DNA of 11,434 bases, from positions 1 through 11,434 of the forward strand of contig JAHLWT010000109.1 in NCBI GenBank assembly GCA_019057775.1, written 5' to 3'. Every line of letters starts with the position of its first letter. The first letter of the stretch is position 1. The stretch is from Promethearchaeota archaeon (GTDB lineage: Archaea > Asgardarchaeota > Lokiarchaeia > Sigynarchaeales > SOKP01). The position numbers and the translations under genes were made by a program. Under the pieces are notes generated by a model, which worked only from the letters and a program-made list of their open reading frames with translations, was not told the origin of the DNA and did no database searches. Positions 1 through 6,864 of the stretch are shown one piece after another.

Positions 1-180
1 TAGTTAAACAATAAAAATTAGAAATAAATATTTATAGAAAAAGATTCAGTTAAAGGGGATTTAGAGTTCTACTTCCTTTGATACTGATTATATATTTAAT
101 ATTCTTAACTTTTGATTAGAAGATTATAAAAATCCACAAAAGGGAGAACCCAGATATATTACTTTAAATTAAAGTTATAT

Positions 181-594
181 TTATTTAACCCTAAACTTTT
201 TTGCCTTTTCTAATAGTGTTTTGGCATTATTATAAGTTAATTGTTTGAGTGCTTTAGGAAACGGCAACCAAACATAATCTTCATGTTCATAACTTATCTT
301 AACGTCTTTGGTATTTGATTTTATCAGATAACAGTTAACATATTTATGAATTCTCTGGTCTTTGAATGTGAAAAAATAATCATAGTTTTCTTTGAATCCT
401 TTTACGATTACAGCGTCAGTAATGCTTGCTTCTTCTTCTAACTCCCTTAAAATTGTCTGTTCATCTGATTCATCACCTTCTTTATGACCTTTCACAAATT
501 CCCAATGACCTAATCCATATTTTAATAATAAATACTCATTCTCATGGTACACAATTGCCGCTACAGAAAATTCTTCCCTTATACTTTTCTTCAT
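181..594 (-). CDS. Nudix hydrolase, bis(5'-nucleosyl)-tetraphosphatase (Ap4A hydrolase)-like
   Basis: Probable cytosolic metal-dependent pyrophosphohydrolase of 137 residues. The Nudix box GX5EX7REUXEEXGU is nearly complete at residues 36-58: G36, E42, R50-E51, E54-E55, I58. Only the late glycine is changed, to Ser57. The run WEFVKGHKEGDE just before and into the box is like the W-F-P-KGH-E-GE signature of the archaeal and eukaryotic Ap4A hydrolase branch, so hydrolysis of dinucleoside polyphosphates is the best guess; other nucleotide substrates are possible. I place the start at the ATG at 594-592, because the frame upstream reaches only another ATG (618) and a TTG (672), encodes a poor low-complexity Tyr/Phe/Asn stretch, and contains a duplicated segment. 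The upstream minus-strand gene ends 117 bases away, so it probably has its own promoter in the AT-rich stretch 600-640. There is no signal peptide. The family call is firm; the substrate is inferred. Confidence 0.88.
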   Translation of the reverse strand: MKKSIREEFSVAAIVYHENEYLLLKYGLGHWEFVKGHKEGDESDEQTILRELEEEASITDAVIVKGFKENYDYFFTFKDQRIHKYVNCYLIKSNTKDVKISYEHEDYVWLPFPKALKQLTYNNAKTLLEKAKKFRVK

Positions 595-624
595 ATAATT
601 GTAAAAAAATAATTTCATATAATT
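590..624. repeat. 24-base-offset direct repeat around the Nudix gene start
   Basis: The 11-mer TTCATATAATT occurs at 590-600 and again at 614-624. On the minus strand each copy carries an ATG, at 594 and 618, in the same frame, so the upstream reading would contain YNYMK twice, eight residues apart. It looks like a small tandem duplication of the start region and makes the start codon ambiguous. Confidence 0.5.
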
Positions 625-710
625 ATATTGGAAAAAATCCGAAGAATTTAATGAGAATTGAAAGCGAAACAAAAAAGATAAAAATATTTTTAGGGATAAT
701 AATTTATAGT

Positions 711-2471
711 TTATTTCCTTTTGCGTAATAAATGCATTATAAGTCCTACTAATCCAATTCCCCCTGCAATTAATATGATGAGAGGGGACATTCCTCCAAT
801 TCCTCTAGTTCCTCCATTTCCTTTATCTAAAATATCAGGATCTACCGCAATATATGTCTCGAAAGGCTTATCTTGATATCCATCAGCAGAGATGGTCATA
901 TTAAGCAATATTGGATCTTCTCCGGGAACTACGGTTATTGGTTCCAAAGAAACAAAATAGAACCCGCTCCCAAGATTAACAACATCATTAGAGACTTCTG
1001 TACCATTCCACCACATCTGAATTACCGCTGAATCAATCGCTTGTCCAGTCTCATTGCCCACAAATATAGTTAAATTAAAATGTTCGAGAAAATAGGAATG
1101 TTCAGCTATCTCCACTTGTAACAATTTAACTGGTGGTTCTACAGCAATATAAGTTTCAAAGCATTTAACCGCATGATATGCTTCTGAAATCATCATATTC
1201 AATAAGACTGGATCTTCACCGGAATCTACAAAGATCGGAATTAATGATATATTATATAAACTATTTCCCAGATCAGCAATATTAAGTAAAGATACTCCAG
1301 TCCCATTCCACCATGCATTAAAAGAAATTGCTAATAAATCTAAACCAATGCATTGACTAGAAATATTAATAATGACATGAAATTCTGAGGTTGAAAAAGA
1401 TTGAGTAATAACTTCTACAAATAAGCGTGGTATGGAGGTTAGATAATAGTTTGATGCGAAAAGAGTATTAGTGCCTGAATCTTTAATAAAACTACGATCA
1501 ATACTTACAATTACATTTTGTTTGATAATATTATCATCATTATTGGGCCCCCCTATATCAATTGCGTCATTTGTATTGAAATATAGGTAATTTTTTAAGA
1601 TTTTGTTATCATCACATCCATCATTTATATTTATTCCATTATTATCATTGTTGAATATTGTATTTTCCAATACAGTGTTATTCATGCAAGTCGTGTCAAT
1701 CCAAATGCCTGTATCACCATTATCGTTTAATGCATTTTCTGATAGCATGTTATCATTACAATTTTGATTAAATAATATCCCATATTGACTATTATTATTG
1801 GCAATGTTCAAAGAGAGAGTGTTGTTCACACTATAATCTAAGAATATCCCATTATTTTGATTAAGTGTGAATTTATTGCCTGCAGTGTTTCCCACTAAGG
1901 TGTTATTCAAACAATTATCATCTAAATAAATCCCCGAATAACCATTGTCATTTATCGTATTTCCTGAAATTGTATTATTTATACAATTATTTATCAACAT
2001 GATCCCATTTTCACCATTTTGTGAGCAGTTATTATTTATCATGGTACCGTTATTGGTATTTTCCAATTTTATTCCTGCATCAGTAGACAAATCGCCAGCA
2101 CCATAAATAGTACAATTTCGTATCATGAAATATTCATTTTTAGAATTGTTAATATAAATTCCACTTCCTGTAGGAGAGGTACTTGCGTCAATAGTTACAT
2201 TTTCAATAATGTAGGGATTATTCCACGAACCATCACCGCTACACCAAAGATTGTCATCTGCTGTCTCAGTCCAATTACCATCAATGTGTATGAAGTTAGT
2301 TGTCCAGAAGCCAGATATTCTCAGGGGATTTAATTCAGTAGGATCTCGATTTTCTATTTTTTTCATGCTTCCACCTTGAAAATTGAAAATCATAAAGCTG
2401 TTTATTGTCGATATGGCGAAAATCATCCCTAAGATTAATATATTTATTTTTATTCCATGTTTATTTTCCAT
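711..2471 (-). CDS. Membrane-anchored right-handed parallel beta-helix (NosD/pectate-lyase-like) surface protein with two Ig-like repeats
   Basis: A 586-residue protein that is probably exported and anchored outside the cell. Residues 8-30 form a hydrophobic signal or anchor segment. Residues about 90-345 are a parallel beta-helix: repeated N-N-T/S and N-G-I-x-L motifs on a coil of about 24 residues, with cysteines in step at 163, 187, 238, 262 and 286 (Ser214 falls near the missing rung). Residues 348-446 and 448-545 are two Ig-like units that share WWNGT-VS, GEDP-LLNM-IS and FETYIAV-P. A Gly-rich linker (551-560) leads to a membrane helix at about 562-582 and the positive tail LLRKRK. Many N-X-S/T sequons suggest glycosylation. 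No clear catalytic residues of a polysaccharide-active enzyme can be picked out; adhesion, glycan binding or a surface-layer role is equally possible. It starts at an ATG and stands alone. Confidence 0.85.
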   Translation of the reverse strand: MENKHGIKINILILGMIFAISTINSFMIFNFQGGSMKKIENRDPTELNPLRISGFWTTNFIHIDGNWTETADDNLWCSGDGSWNNPYIIENVTIDASTSPTGSGIYINNSKNEYFMIRNCTIYGAGDLSTDAGIKLENTNNGTMINNNCSQNGENGIMLINNCINNTISGNTINDNGYSGIYLDDNCLNNTLVGNTAGNKFTLNQNNGIFLDYSVNNTLSLNIANNNSQYGILFNQNCNDNMLSENALNDNGDTGIWIDTTCMNNTVLENTIFNNDNNGININDGCDDNKILKNYLYFNTNDAIDIGGPNNDDNIIKQNVIVSIDRSFIKDSGTNTLFASNYYLTSIPRLFVEVITQSFSTSEFHVIINISSQCIGLDLLAISFNAWWNGTGVSLLNIADLGNSLYNISLIPIFVDSGEDPVLLNMMISEAYHAVKCFETYIAVEPPVKLLQVEIAEHSYFLEHFNLTIFVGNETGQAIDSAVIQMWWNGTEVSNDVVNLGSGFYFVSLEPITVVPGEDPILLNMTISADGYQDKPFETYIAVDPDILDKGNGGTRGIGGMSPLIILIAGGIGLVGLIMHLLRKRK

Positions 2472-2615
2472 TTGATTTTACCAAAAAATTATTGAATTAA
2501 GTAAGAAAATTAATGAAAATGTATAAAACTTTTGTTAACAATAATCACCAACGGTTATTTCGCGAATTTAGAAGCTATTAAATGGGTTTAATATGATTAT
2601 AAACTAGAATAAAAA

Positions 2616-2623
2616 TTATATAA
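2616..2623 (+). promoter_or_regulatory. Candidate TATA box for the UPF0175/DUF3368 operon
   Basis: TTATATAA lies 29-36 bases upstream of the ATG at 2652. With the usual archaeal TATA-to-start distance, transcription would begin about six bases before the ATG, giving an almost leaderless message; no Shine-Dalgarno sequence is visible. Placement by eye only. Confidence 0.45.
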
Positions 2624-2651
2624 CTATAAATTCTATTCATATTATAGAAAA

Positions 2652-2933
2652 ATGGTAGAAAAAATAACAATTAAACTACCAGCTGACCTTCTTGAGTTAA
2701 CTGGTCTTAGTACTAAAAATTTGGAAGAAAAAAGTCTTCTAATATGGGTATTAGATATATATGCAGAGGGTAAGATTACGCTTTCCAAAGCGGCTAATCT
2801 GTTGAATATGAAAGTGGATAGATTTTTATCAGAATTTCATAAGCGCCATCTTAAACATATTGGCGGGCCTGAATCCGTAGAAGAAGCTCAAAAGGAGTAT
2901 GATTTAGTTCAGAAATTAACAAATGATGAGTAA
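2652..2933 (+). CDS. UPF0175 family antitoxin
   Basis: A 93-residue protein matching the UPF0175 family, small DNA-binding proteins common in archaea and cyanobacteria and usually placed directly before a DUF3368 PIN protein. The N-terminal strand VEKITIKLP is followed by the family's characteristic segment at residues 28-66, with YAEGKITLSKAANLLN as a helix-turn-helix in which GKI-L-KAA-LL is the conserved part. The acidic C-terminal tail (73-93) is a likely site for holding the toxin. The toxin ATG follows five bases after the stop, so the two are cotranscribed; by analogy with VapB-type antitoxins this protein should repress its own promoter and neutralise the nuclease. It is full length with no damage. 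The role as antitoxin comes from family context, not from the sequence alone. Confidence 0.85.
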   Translation: MVEKITIKLPADLLELTGLSTKNLEEKSLLIWVLDIYAEGKITLSKAANLLNMKVDRFLSEFHKRHLKHIGGPESVEEAQKEYDLVQKLTNDE

Positions 2934-2938
2934 TATGC

Positions 2939-3394
2939 ATGATTATCCTCGATAACAGCGTATTAAGCGCATTTAGACGTCTTAAACTCCTTTCTAATTT
3001 AAAAAAATTAATATCTTCCGCAATAATCTCGAAAGAAGTTTTCAATGAATATTCAAATCAATGGCAGAAGAAAATTCCAAATTGGATCAAAATTAAGCAA
3101 CCCCGTGATGATATAATATTGGAATCAAGTCCCGTATCATTAAGTATAGCGGACCTAAGTCTTATAAGATTAGCTTTAGAACATAAAATTCCTATCGCAA
3201 CAGATGATAAACCCTTACGCCAATTTGCTAAGAATTTAGGAATTTCCATAGTAGGATCTCTTGGTTTATTAAAATCACTCTATCAAAGAAAGATTATTAA
3301 AACAAGAGAAGAATATTTATCGTTTTTAGAATCACTTCAAAAAGATATTTATATATCCGATGAGCTCATGAAGTGGGCATTCAAAGAGTCTTAA
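2939..3394 (+). CDS. DUF3368 family PIN-domain toxin (VapC-like ribonuclease)
   Basis: A 151-residue PIN-domain protein, expected to be a Mg2+-dependent endoribonuclease toxin. The acidic residues that coordinate metal in PIN domains can be placed: Asp5 in the opening strand MIILDNSVL, Glu37 in EVFNEY, Asp72 in SIADLS, and Asp89/Asp90 in IPIATDD. The fold signature of a hydrophobic strand ending in T-DD-LR-FA-NLGI is typical of DUF3368 (residues 84-102), and GSLGLL follows at 106-111. All catalytic positions are present, so it is probably active. It lies five bases after the UPF0175 gene, forming a complete toxin-antitoxin pair. The target RNA cannot be told. Its 3' end faces the DUF2283 gene with only seven bases between the stop codons. 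Confidence 0.85.
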   Translation: MIILDNSVLSAFRRLKLLSNLKKLISSAIISKEVFNEYSNQWQKKIPNWIKIKQPRDDIILESSPVSLSIADLSLIRLALEHKIPIATDDKPLRQFAKNLGISIVGSLGLLKSLYQRKIIKTREEYLSFLESLQKDIYISDELMKWAFKES

Positions 3395-3401
3395 TTTATT
3401 A

Positions 3402-3656
3402 TTATTTCTTATAATATCCAACTCGTGTAGATACGTCCAGAGTTAATATCGGCGTTAATTCTTCACTATTCATTTGAACGAGATCATTAAGATTTAGCTT
3501 TCTCTCTGTAAAATTTAAAATTTCGACACCTACAATATTTTGATTCTTACCATAATCGATTATAATTCCCTCTGCTATTTCATCTGAATTTGAGATTTTT
3601 TCACTTGAAAATCGAATGTAGAGAGCATTTGCTATCTTATCAAAAGAGAAATTCAT
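3402..3656 (-). CDS. DUF2283 family small protein
   Basis: An 84-residue protein of the DUF2283 family. Recognisable landmarks are FDKIANALYIRF (residues 5-16, normally YD-EADALYI-), then the S-EI-EGIIIDYG strand pair (24-36) and IVGVEILNFT (41-50). Members are often the second gene of small toxin-antitoxin-like pairs, commonly beside DUF4258 proteins. No DUF4258-like or other partner is found: upstream on the same strand (3657-3869) I see no reading frame, and the neighbour on the other side is the convergent PIN toxin. The start is an ATG with AT-rich promoter-like sequence about 25-30 bases upstream (around 3675-3690). The family assignment is good; no biochemical function can be stated. 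Confidence 0.8.
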   Translation of the reverse strand: MNFSFDKIANALYIRFSSEKISNSDEIAEGIIIDYGKNQNIVGVEILNFTERKLNLNDLVQMNSEELTPILTLDVSTRVGYYKK

Positions 3657-3869
3657 AGTTATAATAAAGGAGCATTTAATTAAATATTTATTCTATAGCA
3701 CTAAGATTAAATTGAATTTAATTCTCGTGTAAAATCTTTTCTTATAAATAAAGATGAAAGAAGGATAATACACACACCACAAATATTGAATTTGAGATTA
3801 CTTTAATGAAATATTTATTAAGTGCATAACAATTGATTTTTTTTGATTCTAAACAATGATTATTATTAA

Positions 3870-4703
3870 ATGTTTTATGCTGTTGAATATTACTATGCGA
3901 CAGAAAGGAAATAAATTTACTTTATTACTTATGATGAGAGTCCAATCAATGAAGAAATTATTGATAAAAATTTTACTCCTAAAAATTTAATTCAATTAAG
4001 TAAAGAAGCTATTGTACATAAAATCCAAGAGTTATTTCAAAAAACGATAGTCTTTGGAGCCACATCCATCATGTCCGATTGGTCTATGGAACAAAAAGTT
4101 GATGCAATGGAAAACATCAATGTAGGGCCAAAAGTTCGTGTTGGATTTGTTGAAATAAAGAGGAGCAGAATAAAATTAGTAACTTATTCTAAAGAAAGCA
4201 TGCAAAAGCTTCTGAAAGATATTAAGAAAAGTTTAAAGTTATTTATTTTGCAATTATCAGCCCCAATATATACTGATATCTTAGGAAAAACTCAAAAACA
4301 AGACTTTCCTTACGATTTTTCAGCGAAGCGCTCTCAGGAAATATATAATAATTCGATTAAATTTGCCACCAAGTATCAAAAAGAAATTTATCCCTTAGAG
4401 AAAAAACTTGAAAATAACCAAACAGATGATTATGAGGAGGAGTCTCTCTTTTGGGAATCACGAATGATGAGACATTATTTAATGAAAAGATGGATTAATC
4501 AAAAAATTCCCTTATTAGTCGGTAAAACCCCTAAAGAAAGCATTTCTGATGCTAAAAATATCCATCTTCTCATTGATTTAATTAAAGATAGAGAAAATGA
4601 TGATGATAGAAGAGGAGAATTCGATTCAAATCGAACCTATAGTATTTATTTAGGTATTGATGTTGCTAATTATCAAAATAAAAATAATTATACAAAATCT
4701 TGA
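3870..4703 (+). pseudogene. Unrecognised protein gene interrupted by an in-frame TAA; C-terminal half still open from ATG 4071
   Basis: An ATG at 3870 opens a frame that reads MFYAVEYYYATERK, meets TAA at 3912-3914, and then continues open in the same frame through IYFITYDESPINEEII to the stop at 4701. The 52 codons between the TAA and the first later ATG (4071) look like protein, not spacer, so the gene is probably about 277 residues with one nonsense change; if not, translation starts at 4071 and gives 210 residues. I do not recognise the family. In the 4071 numbering, residues 131-177 (MMRHYLMKRWINQKIPLL, then GKTPKES at 151-157, then a leucine-rich helix) faintly resemble the W-x-x-x-IP-L-G-TP-E-A element seen in MbcA/ParS/Xre toxin-binding domains and in some SEC-C proteins. 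There is no signal peptide or membrane helix. The upstream segment has no clear start other than 3870. Confidence 0.55.
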
Positions 4704-4819
4704 TAGTTAAAAATAATATGAAATGGGTTCTAAGGTATAAAACAACTTGAATTTGTTAATATCATTTGATCTCATCACCAATGATAATCTCTAATTTTGG
4801 AGAATTTGATAATCCACTA

Positions 4820-4848
4820 TATATTTAAATATAATTTACTATATAGTA
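4820..4848 (+). promoter_or_regulatory. Promoter/operator of the DUF433 gene with two palindromes
   Basis: Two perfect palindromes stand in a row before the ATG at 4858: TATATTTAAATATA (4820-4833) and TACTATATAGTA (4837-4848). The first lies where an archaeal TATA box would give a start site a few bases before the ATG; the second would overlap the start region and could be an operator. AT-rich palindromes are easy to get by chance here. Confidence 0.4.
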
Positions 4849-4857
4849 TCATAGAAA

Positions 4858-5100
4858 ATGTCAGATATTATCGAAAGTAATCCAGAAATTTTGGGAGGAA
4901 AACCAATTATTAAGGGAACCAGAATTCCTGTCGTTTTAATCTATGAATTAATTGGATTGAAGTATTCAATAACCGAAATTCTAAAAGAATATCCACATTT
5001 GGATCGTGATATTATTCTACATCTCCTTAAGATTGGGAAGGATGCGAATGAAAACCTTGTAAATGTGGACATCGATGAGGTTATTAGTAAAGAGGATTAA
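4858..5100 (+). CDS. DUF433 family antitoxin
   Basis: An 80-residue protein with the clear DUF433 signature: I-x-S-x-PEILGGKPIIKGTRIPV at residues 5-25, then a helix-turn-helix of the type I-EIL-EYP-L (39-48), then a helix of the A/D-I--LLKI type (50-60). DUF433 proteins are DNA-binding antitoxin-like partners of DUF5615 PIN-like proteins. Here the partner reading frame starts three bases after the stop (TTG at 5104), in the normal gene order, but that partner is broken, so this gene is now probably an orphan antitoxin. It is complete, with a normal start and stop and no Shine-Dalgarno, consistent with a nearly leaderless message. Confidence 0.88.
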   Translation: MSDIIESNPEILGGKPIIKGTRIPVVLIYELIGLKYSITEILKEYPHLDRDIILHLLKIGKDANENLVNVDIDEVISKED

Positions 5101-5103
5101 ATT

Positions 5104-5208
5104 TTGAAATTTCTTCTCGATGAGAATGTGCCTATCTCTATTAAAGAGACTATTCATGATTTAGGTTTTGATGTTTTCACTTTACATGATTTCAATATGT
5201 TGAAGTAG
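5104..5208 (+). pseudogene. DUF5615 PIN-like toxin, truncated after about 31 residues
   Basis: From a TTG at 5104 the frame reads LKFLLDENVPISIKETIHDL, then GFDVFTLHDFN, then MLK and a TAG at 5206. The LDEN-P motif with the following helix and the GFDV strand is the N-terminal hallmark of DUF5615 (Mut7-C/PIN-like) proteins, which normally run to about 110-120 residues and carry further acidic catalytic residues around a V-T-D-DF segment. Nothing like that second half follows in any frame; instead the DNA continues as a gelsolin-like coding frame. The toxin is therefore cut, not merely frameshifted, and should be inactive. Its position directly behind DUF433 supports the identity. Confidence 0.72.
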
Positions 5209-5681
5209 CTGAAGAGGGACTTCAATCTTTTCTTATTTCAAATCCAGAGCAAGTATTTGTAATTATTCGTGAAGACATAAGAAGAATTTTCATTTGGATT
5301 GGACCAAAATCTCCAATTCGTAGTAGATTTGTAAGTTCTAGAACTACCATTGCTCTCCAAGAAGAACTTAGAATGGAATTTGGACTTCGTCCTTGTAAAA
5401 TTATCTCAGTAGATATGGGAGATGAGCCTTTAGAATTTTTAAGTGCCTTTAATTTTCCACACACAGGGATAGCGTTAAAAAAAATCAGGCGTATGATGGG
5501 AGAAGTTAAAGAGCTGACGATAACAAGAAAATATCTTCCAGATATCTTTACTGCTGATCTCTTAGAAAATACTAAAATTGACGGACTTCCGACTTTTAAA
5601 CCCCTTACATTAGGATATTTTAAGTCATGCGGAATTTTAATTAGATTTCATGACACTAAGGTACAATTTTGTAAAGATTAA
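5190..5681 (+). pseudogene. Gelsolin-repeat-like protein fragment lacking its 5' end
   Basis: Open frame of 163 codons with no ATG, GTG or TTG before the Met at 5373, and a TGA just before at 5187. From the first open codon, residues about 10-95 resemble one gelsolin/villin repeat. PEQVFVI (19-25) corresponds to the D-FIL strand; RRIFIWIG (31-38) to the EI-VW-G strand; R44-SRFVSSRTTIALQEEL (46-60) to the long helix that begins with ER-KA; and KIISVDMGDEPLEF (67-80 region) to the V-EG-EP-EF element at the repeat end. About 75 further residues follow, ending in a domain I cannot name (residues about 105-163). In gelsolins the repeat binds actin and calcium; Asgard archaea carry such proteins. 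Translation could only restart at 5373, which lies inside the repeat's long helix, so I treat the gene as broken. The similarity is by eye, not by a search. Confidence 0.55.
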
Positions 5682-5747
5682 TGTTTTGTGCTTTATACCG
5701 ATTAGGAATTCATCCAAAATGTGATTTCATATTGCTTTTTTAGGTAA

Positions 5748-6173
5748 TTAAAACTCTGATGACAGAACAGCGAATAAAGAAACAGTTGCTTTTGAAACCA
5801 ATACATCCTTCTTATCTGATCTGGTGTATATTTCGGATTCAGAAACGATTATTTTCTTTCCTGCGCTAATTACTTTAGATTTACAGATGATTTCGTTTCC
5901 ACGAGCAGGTTTAAAGTAATTAATTTTAAATTCAATTGTAAGAATGCGCATATTTTCGGGTACGATCGTATAAGCAGAGTACCCTGCTGTATGATCTGCA
6001 ATTGTAGCTATTACACCGGCATGAACAAAACCATCTTGTTGTTTATGTTCAGGACGAATTATAAGACGGGATTCAAAGACACCATAATCAACGTGATCAA
6101 CTGTAAATCCACAAAAAGCCGGAAATCCTTGAATATAATCCTTTTTTAAAAACACTATTCGATTCTCATCCAT
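5748..6173 (-). CDS. PaaI-type hotdog-fold thioesterase
   Basis: A 141-residue single hotdog domain of the PaaI/4HBT acyl-CoA thioesterase group, presumably cytosolic and hydrolysing an aryl- or acyl-CoA. The family core is clear: DGFVHAGVIATIADHTAGYSA at residues 47-67, with His51-Ala-Gly53 at the head of the central helix and Asp60 in the position of the catalytic Asp. IEFKINYFKPA (79-89) is the typical T-E-KINYL-PA strand, followed by strands at 94-105 and 126-137. The N-terminal segment with FPAFCGF is usual for the group. The ATG at 6173 is the only reasonable start. It stands alone; the next minus-strand gene upstream ends 120 bases away. A hairpin-forming inverted repeat lies in the leader. 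The exact substrate cannot be inferred. Confidence 0.85.
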   Translation of the reverse strand: MDENRIVFLKKDYIQGFPAFCGFTVDHVDYGVFESRLIIRPEHKQQDGFVHAGVIATIADHTAGYSAYTIVPENMRILTIEFKINYFKPARGNEIICKSKVISAGKKIIVSESEIYTRSDKKDVLVSKATVSLFAVLSSEF

Positions 6174-6186
6174 TTTTTAAAACCTT

Positions 6187-6208
6187 TCAACATAAAAAAT
6201 AATGTTGA
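6187..6208 (-). promoter_or_regulatory. Inverted repeat in the leader of the thioesterase gene
   Basis: Arms TCAACAT (6187-6193) and ATGTTGA (6202-6208) around an eight-base A/T loop, ending 14 bases before the ATG at 6173. AT-rich TATA-like sequence lies further upstream at about 6225-6242, so the repeat would be in or just before the 5' leader. It could be an operator or an mRNA hairpin. Confidence 0.35.
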
Positions 6209-6295
6209 TAGAAAGAAGAATCCATTAAATTAAATAATATTTTCAAAATTTTAATAAAACACTGATATAAAAAGTGATTATAAATTATCCGAAAT

Positions 6296-6649
6296 TCACA
6301 TTTTCCTTTTTTTCACTTGCCATATAATTAAACCCAATATCGTAATAACGGCAATTCCCGTGAATATATCACCAGTAAAACCGATATTTGGAGGAATGGT
6401 ATTATCTACATTAAGAATCCTGGAAATACTATTATTATTCCCTGGGGTGTCCGTGGCATTTATAGAAACCGAAATTTCTGCTATACCTATAAAATAAGCC
6501 CTGCTATTGAAGGCGAATAGATAATAATTACCTGATTTCACTGCACTCTCCACAATTGTTTGATTTTCTATTTCAAATCTTAAAACGACCGAAGAAATCG
6601 CGGTGGTGATATCCAAGGCTGAAATGTTAAATGAAATAATGCCCCTCAT
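6296..6649 (-). CDS. C-terminal remnant of a membrane-anchored Ig-like surface protein
   Basis: 117 residues from ATG 6649, but the frame is open back to a TAG at 6689-6691 and the added codons SISLISESPDNSS look like the start of an Ig-like surface domain (the I-L-SP-DNS-V-G pattern). The visible part is one Ig-like fold (residues 1-85; strands ending in ISVSINATDTPGNNN and ISRILNVDNT) followed by a short linker, one membrane helix at about 94-111 (FTGIAVITILGLIIW) and the basic tail KKRK. There is no signal peptide, so it cannot reach the surface as it stands. It most likely represents the 3' end of a once larger anchored protein. The sequence upstream (6692-6860) no longer shows coding sequence in any frame. 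Confidence 0.55.
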   Translation of the reverse strand: MRGIISFNISALDITTAISSVVLRFEIENQTIVESAVKSGNYYLFAFNSRAYFIGIAEISVSINATDTPGNNNSISRILNVDNTIPPNIGFTGDIFTGIAVITILGLIIWQVKKRKM

Positions 6650-6864
6650 ACTTGAATTGTCCGGTGATTCGGAAATTAAACTAATGGACTAATGGACATT
6701 TCTACAAACTCCAAAATATTTTTATTCTCTCAAACTGAGATCTTAAAACTACTATGAAAATTACAACTAAAAGAGAGAAATTTCCTTGTTGATCTGTTAT
6801 TTCCATAATATGGTGGCAGTTTAATCTAGTGAAAACATAATAAGGATATGTATTCCATCCAAAA

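Noticed and set aside
426..728. Plus-strand frame of 100 codons opposite the Nudix gene
   Set aside because: Low-complexity Leu/Ile/His translation, antisense to a gene with a clear Nudix box.
2851..3249. Two minus-strand frames opposite the UPF0175/DUF3368 pair
   Set aside because: Both are shadows of well-supported plus-strand genes and show no motif.
3912..3914. Recoded stop (special amino acid or readthrough) in the interrupted gene
   Set aside because: The codon is TAA, not TAG or TGA, and no downstream RNA structure stands out; a plain nonsense mutation or sequencing error is simpler.
5222..5464. Minus-strand frame of 80 codons
   Set aside because: It lies opposite the gelsolin-like frame, which has recognisable domain structure; the antisense translation is Ser/Leu-rich with no motif.
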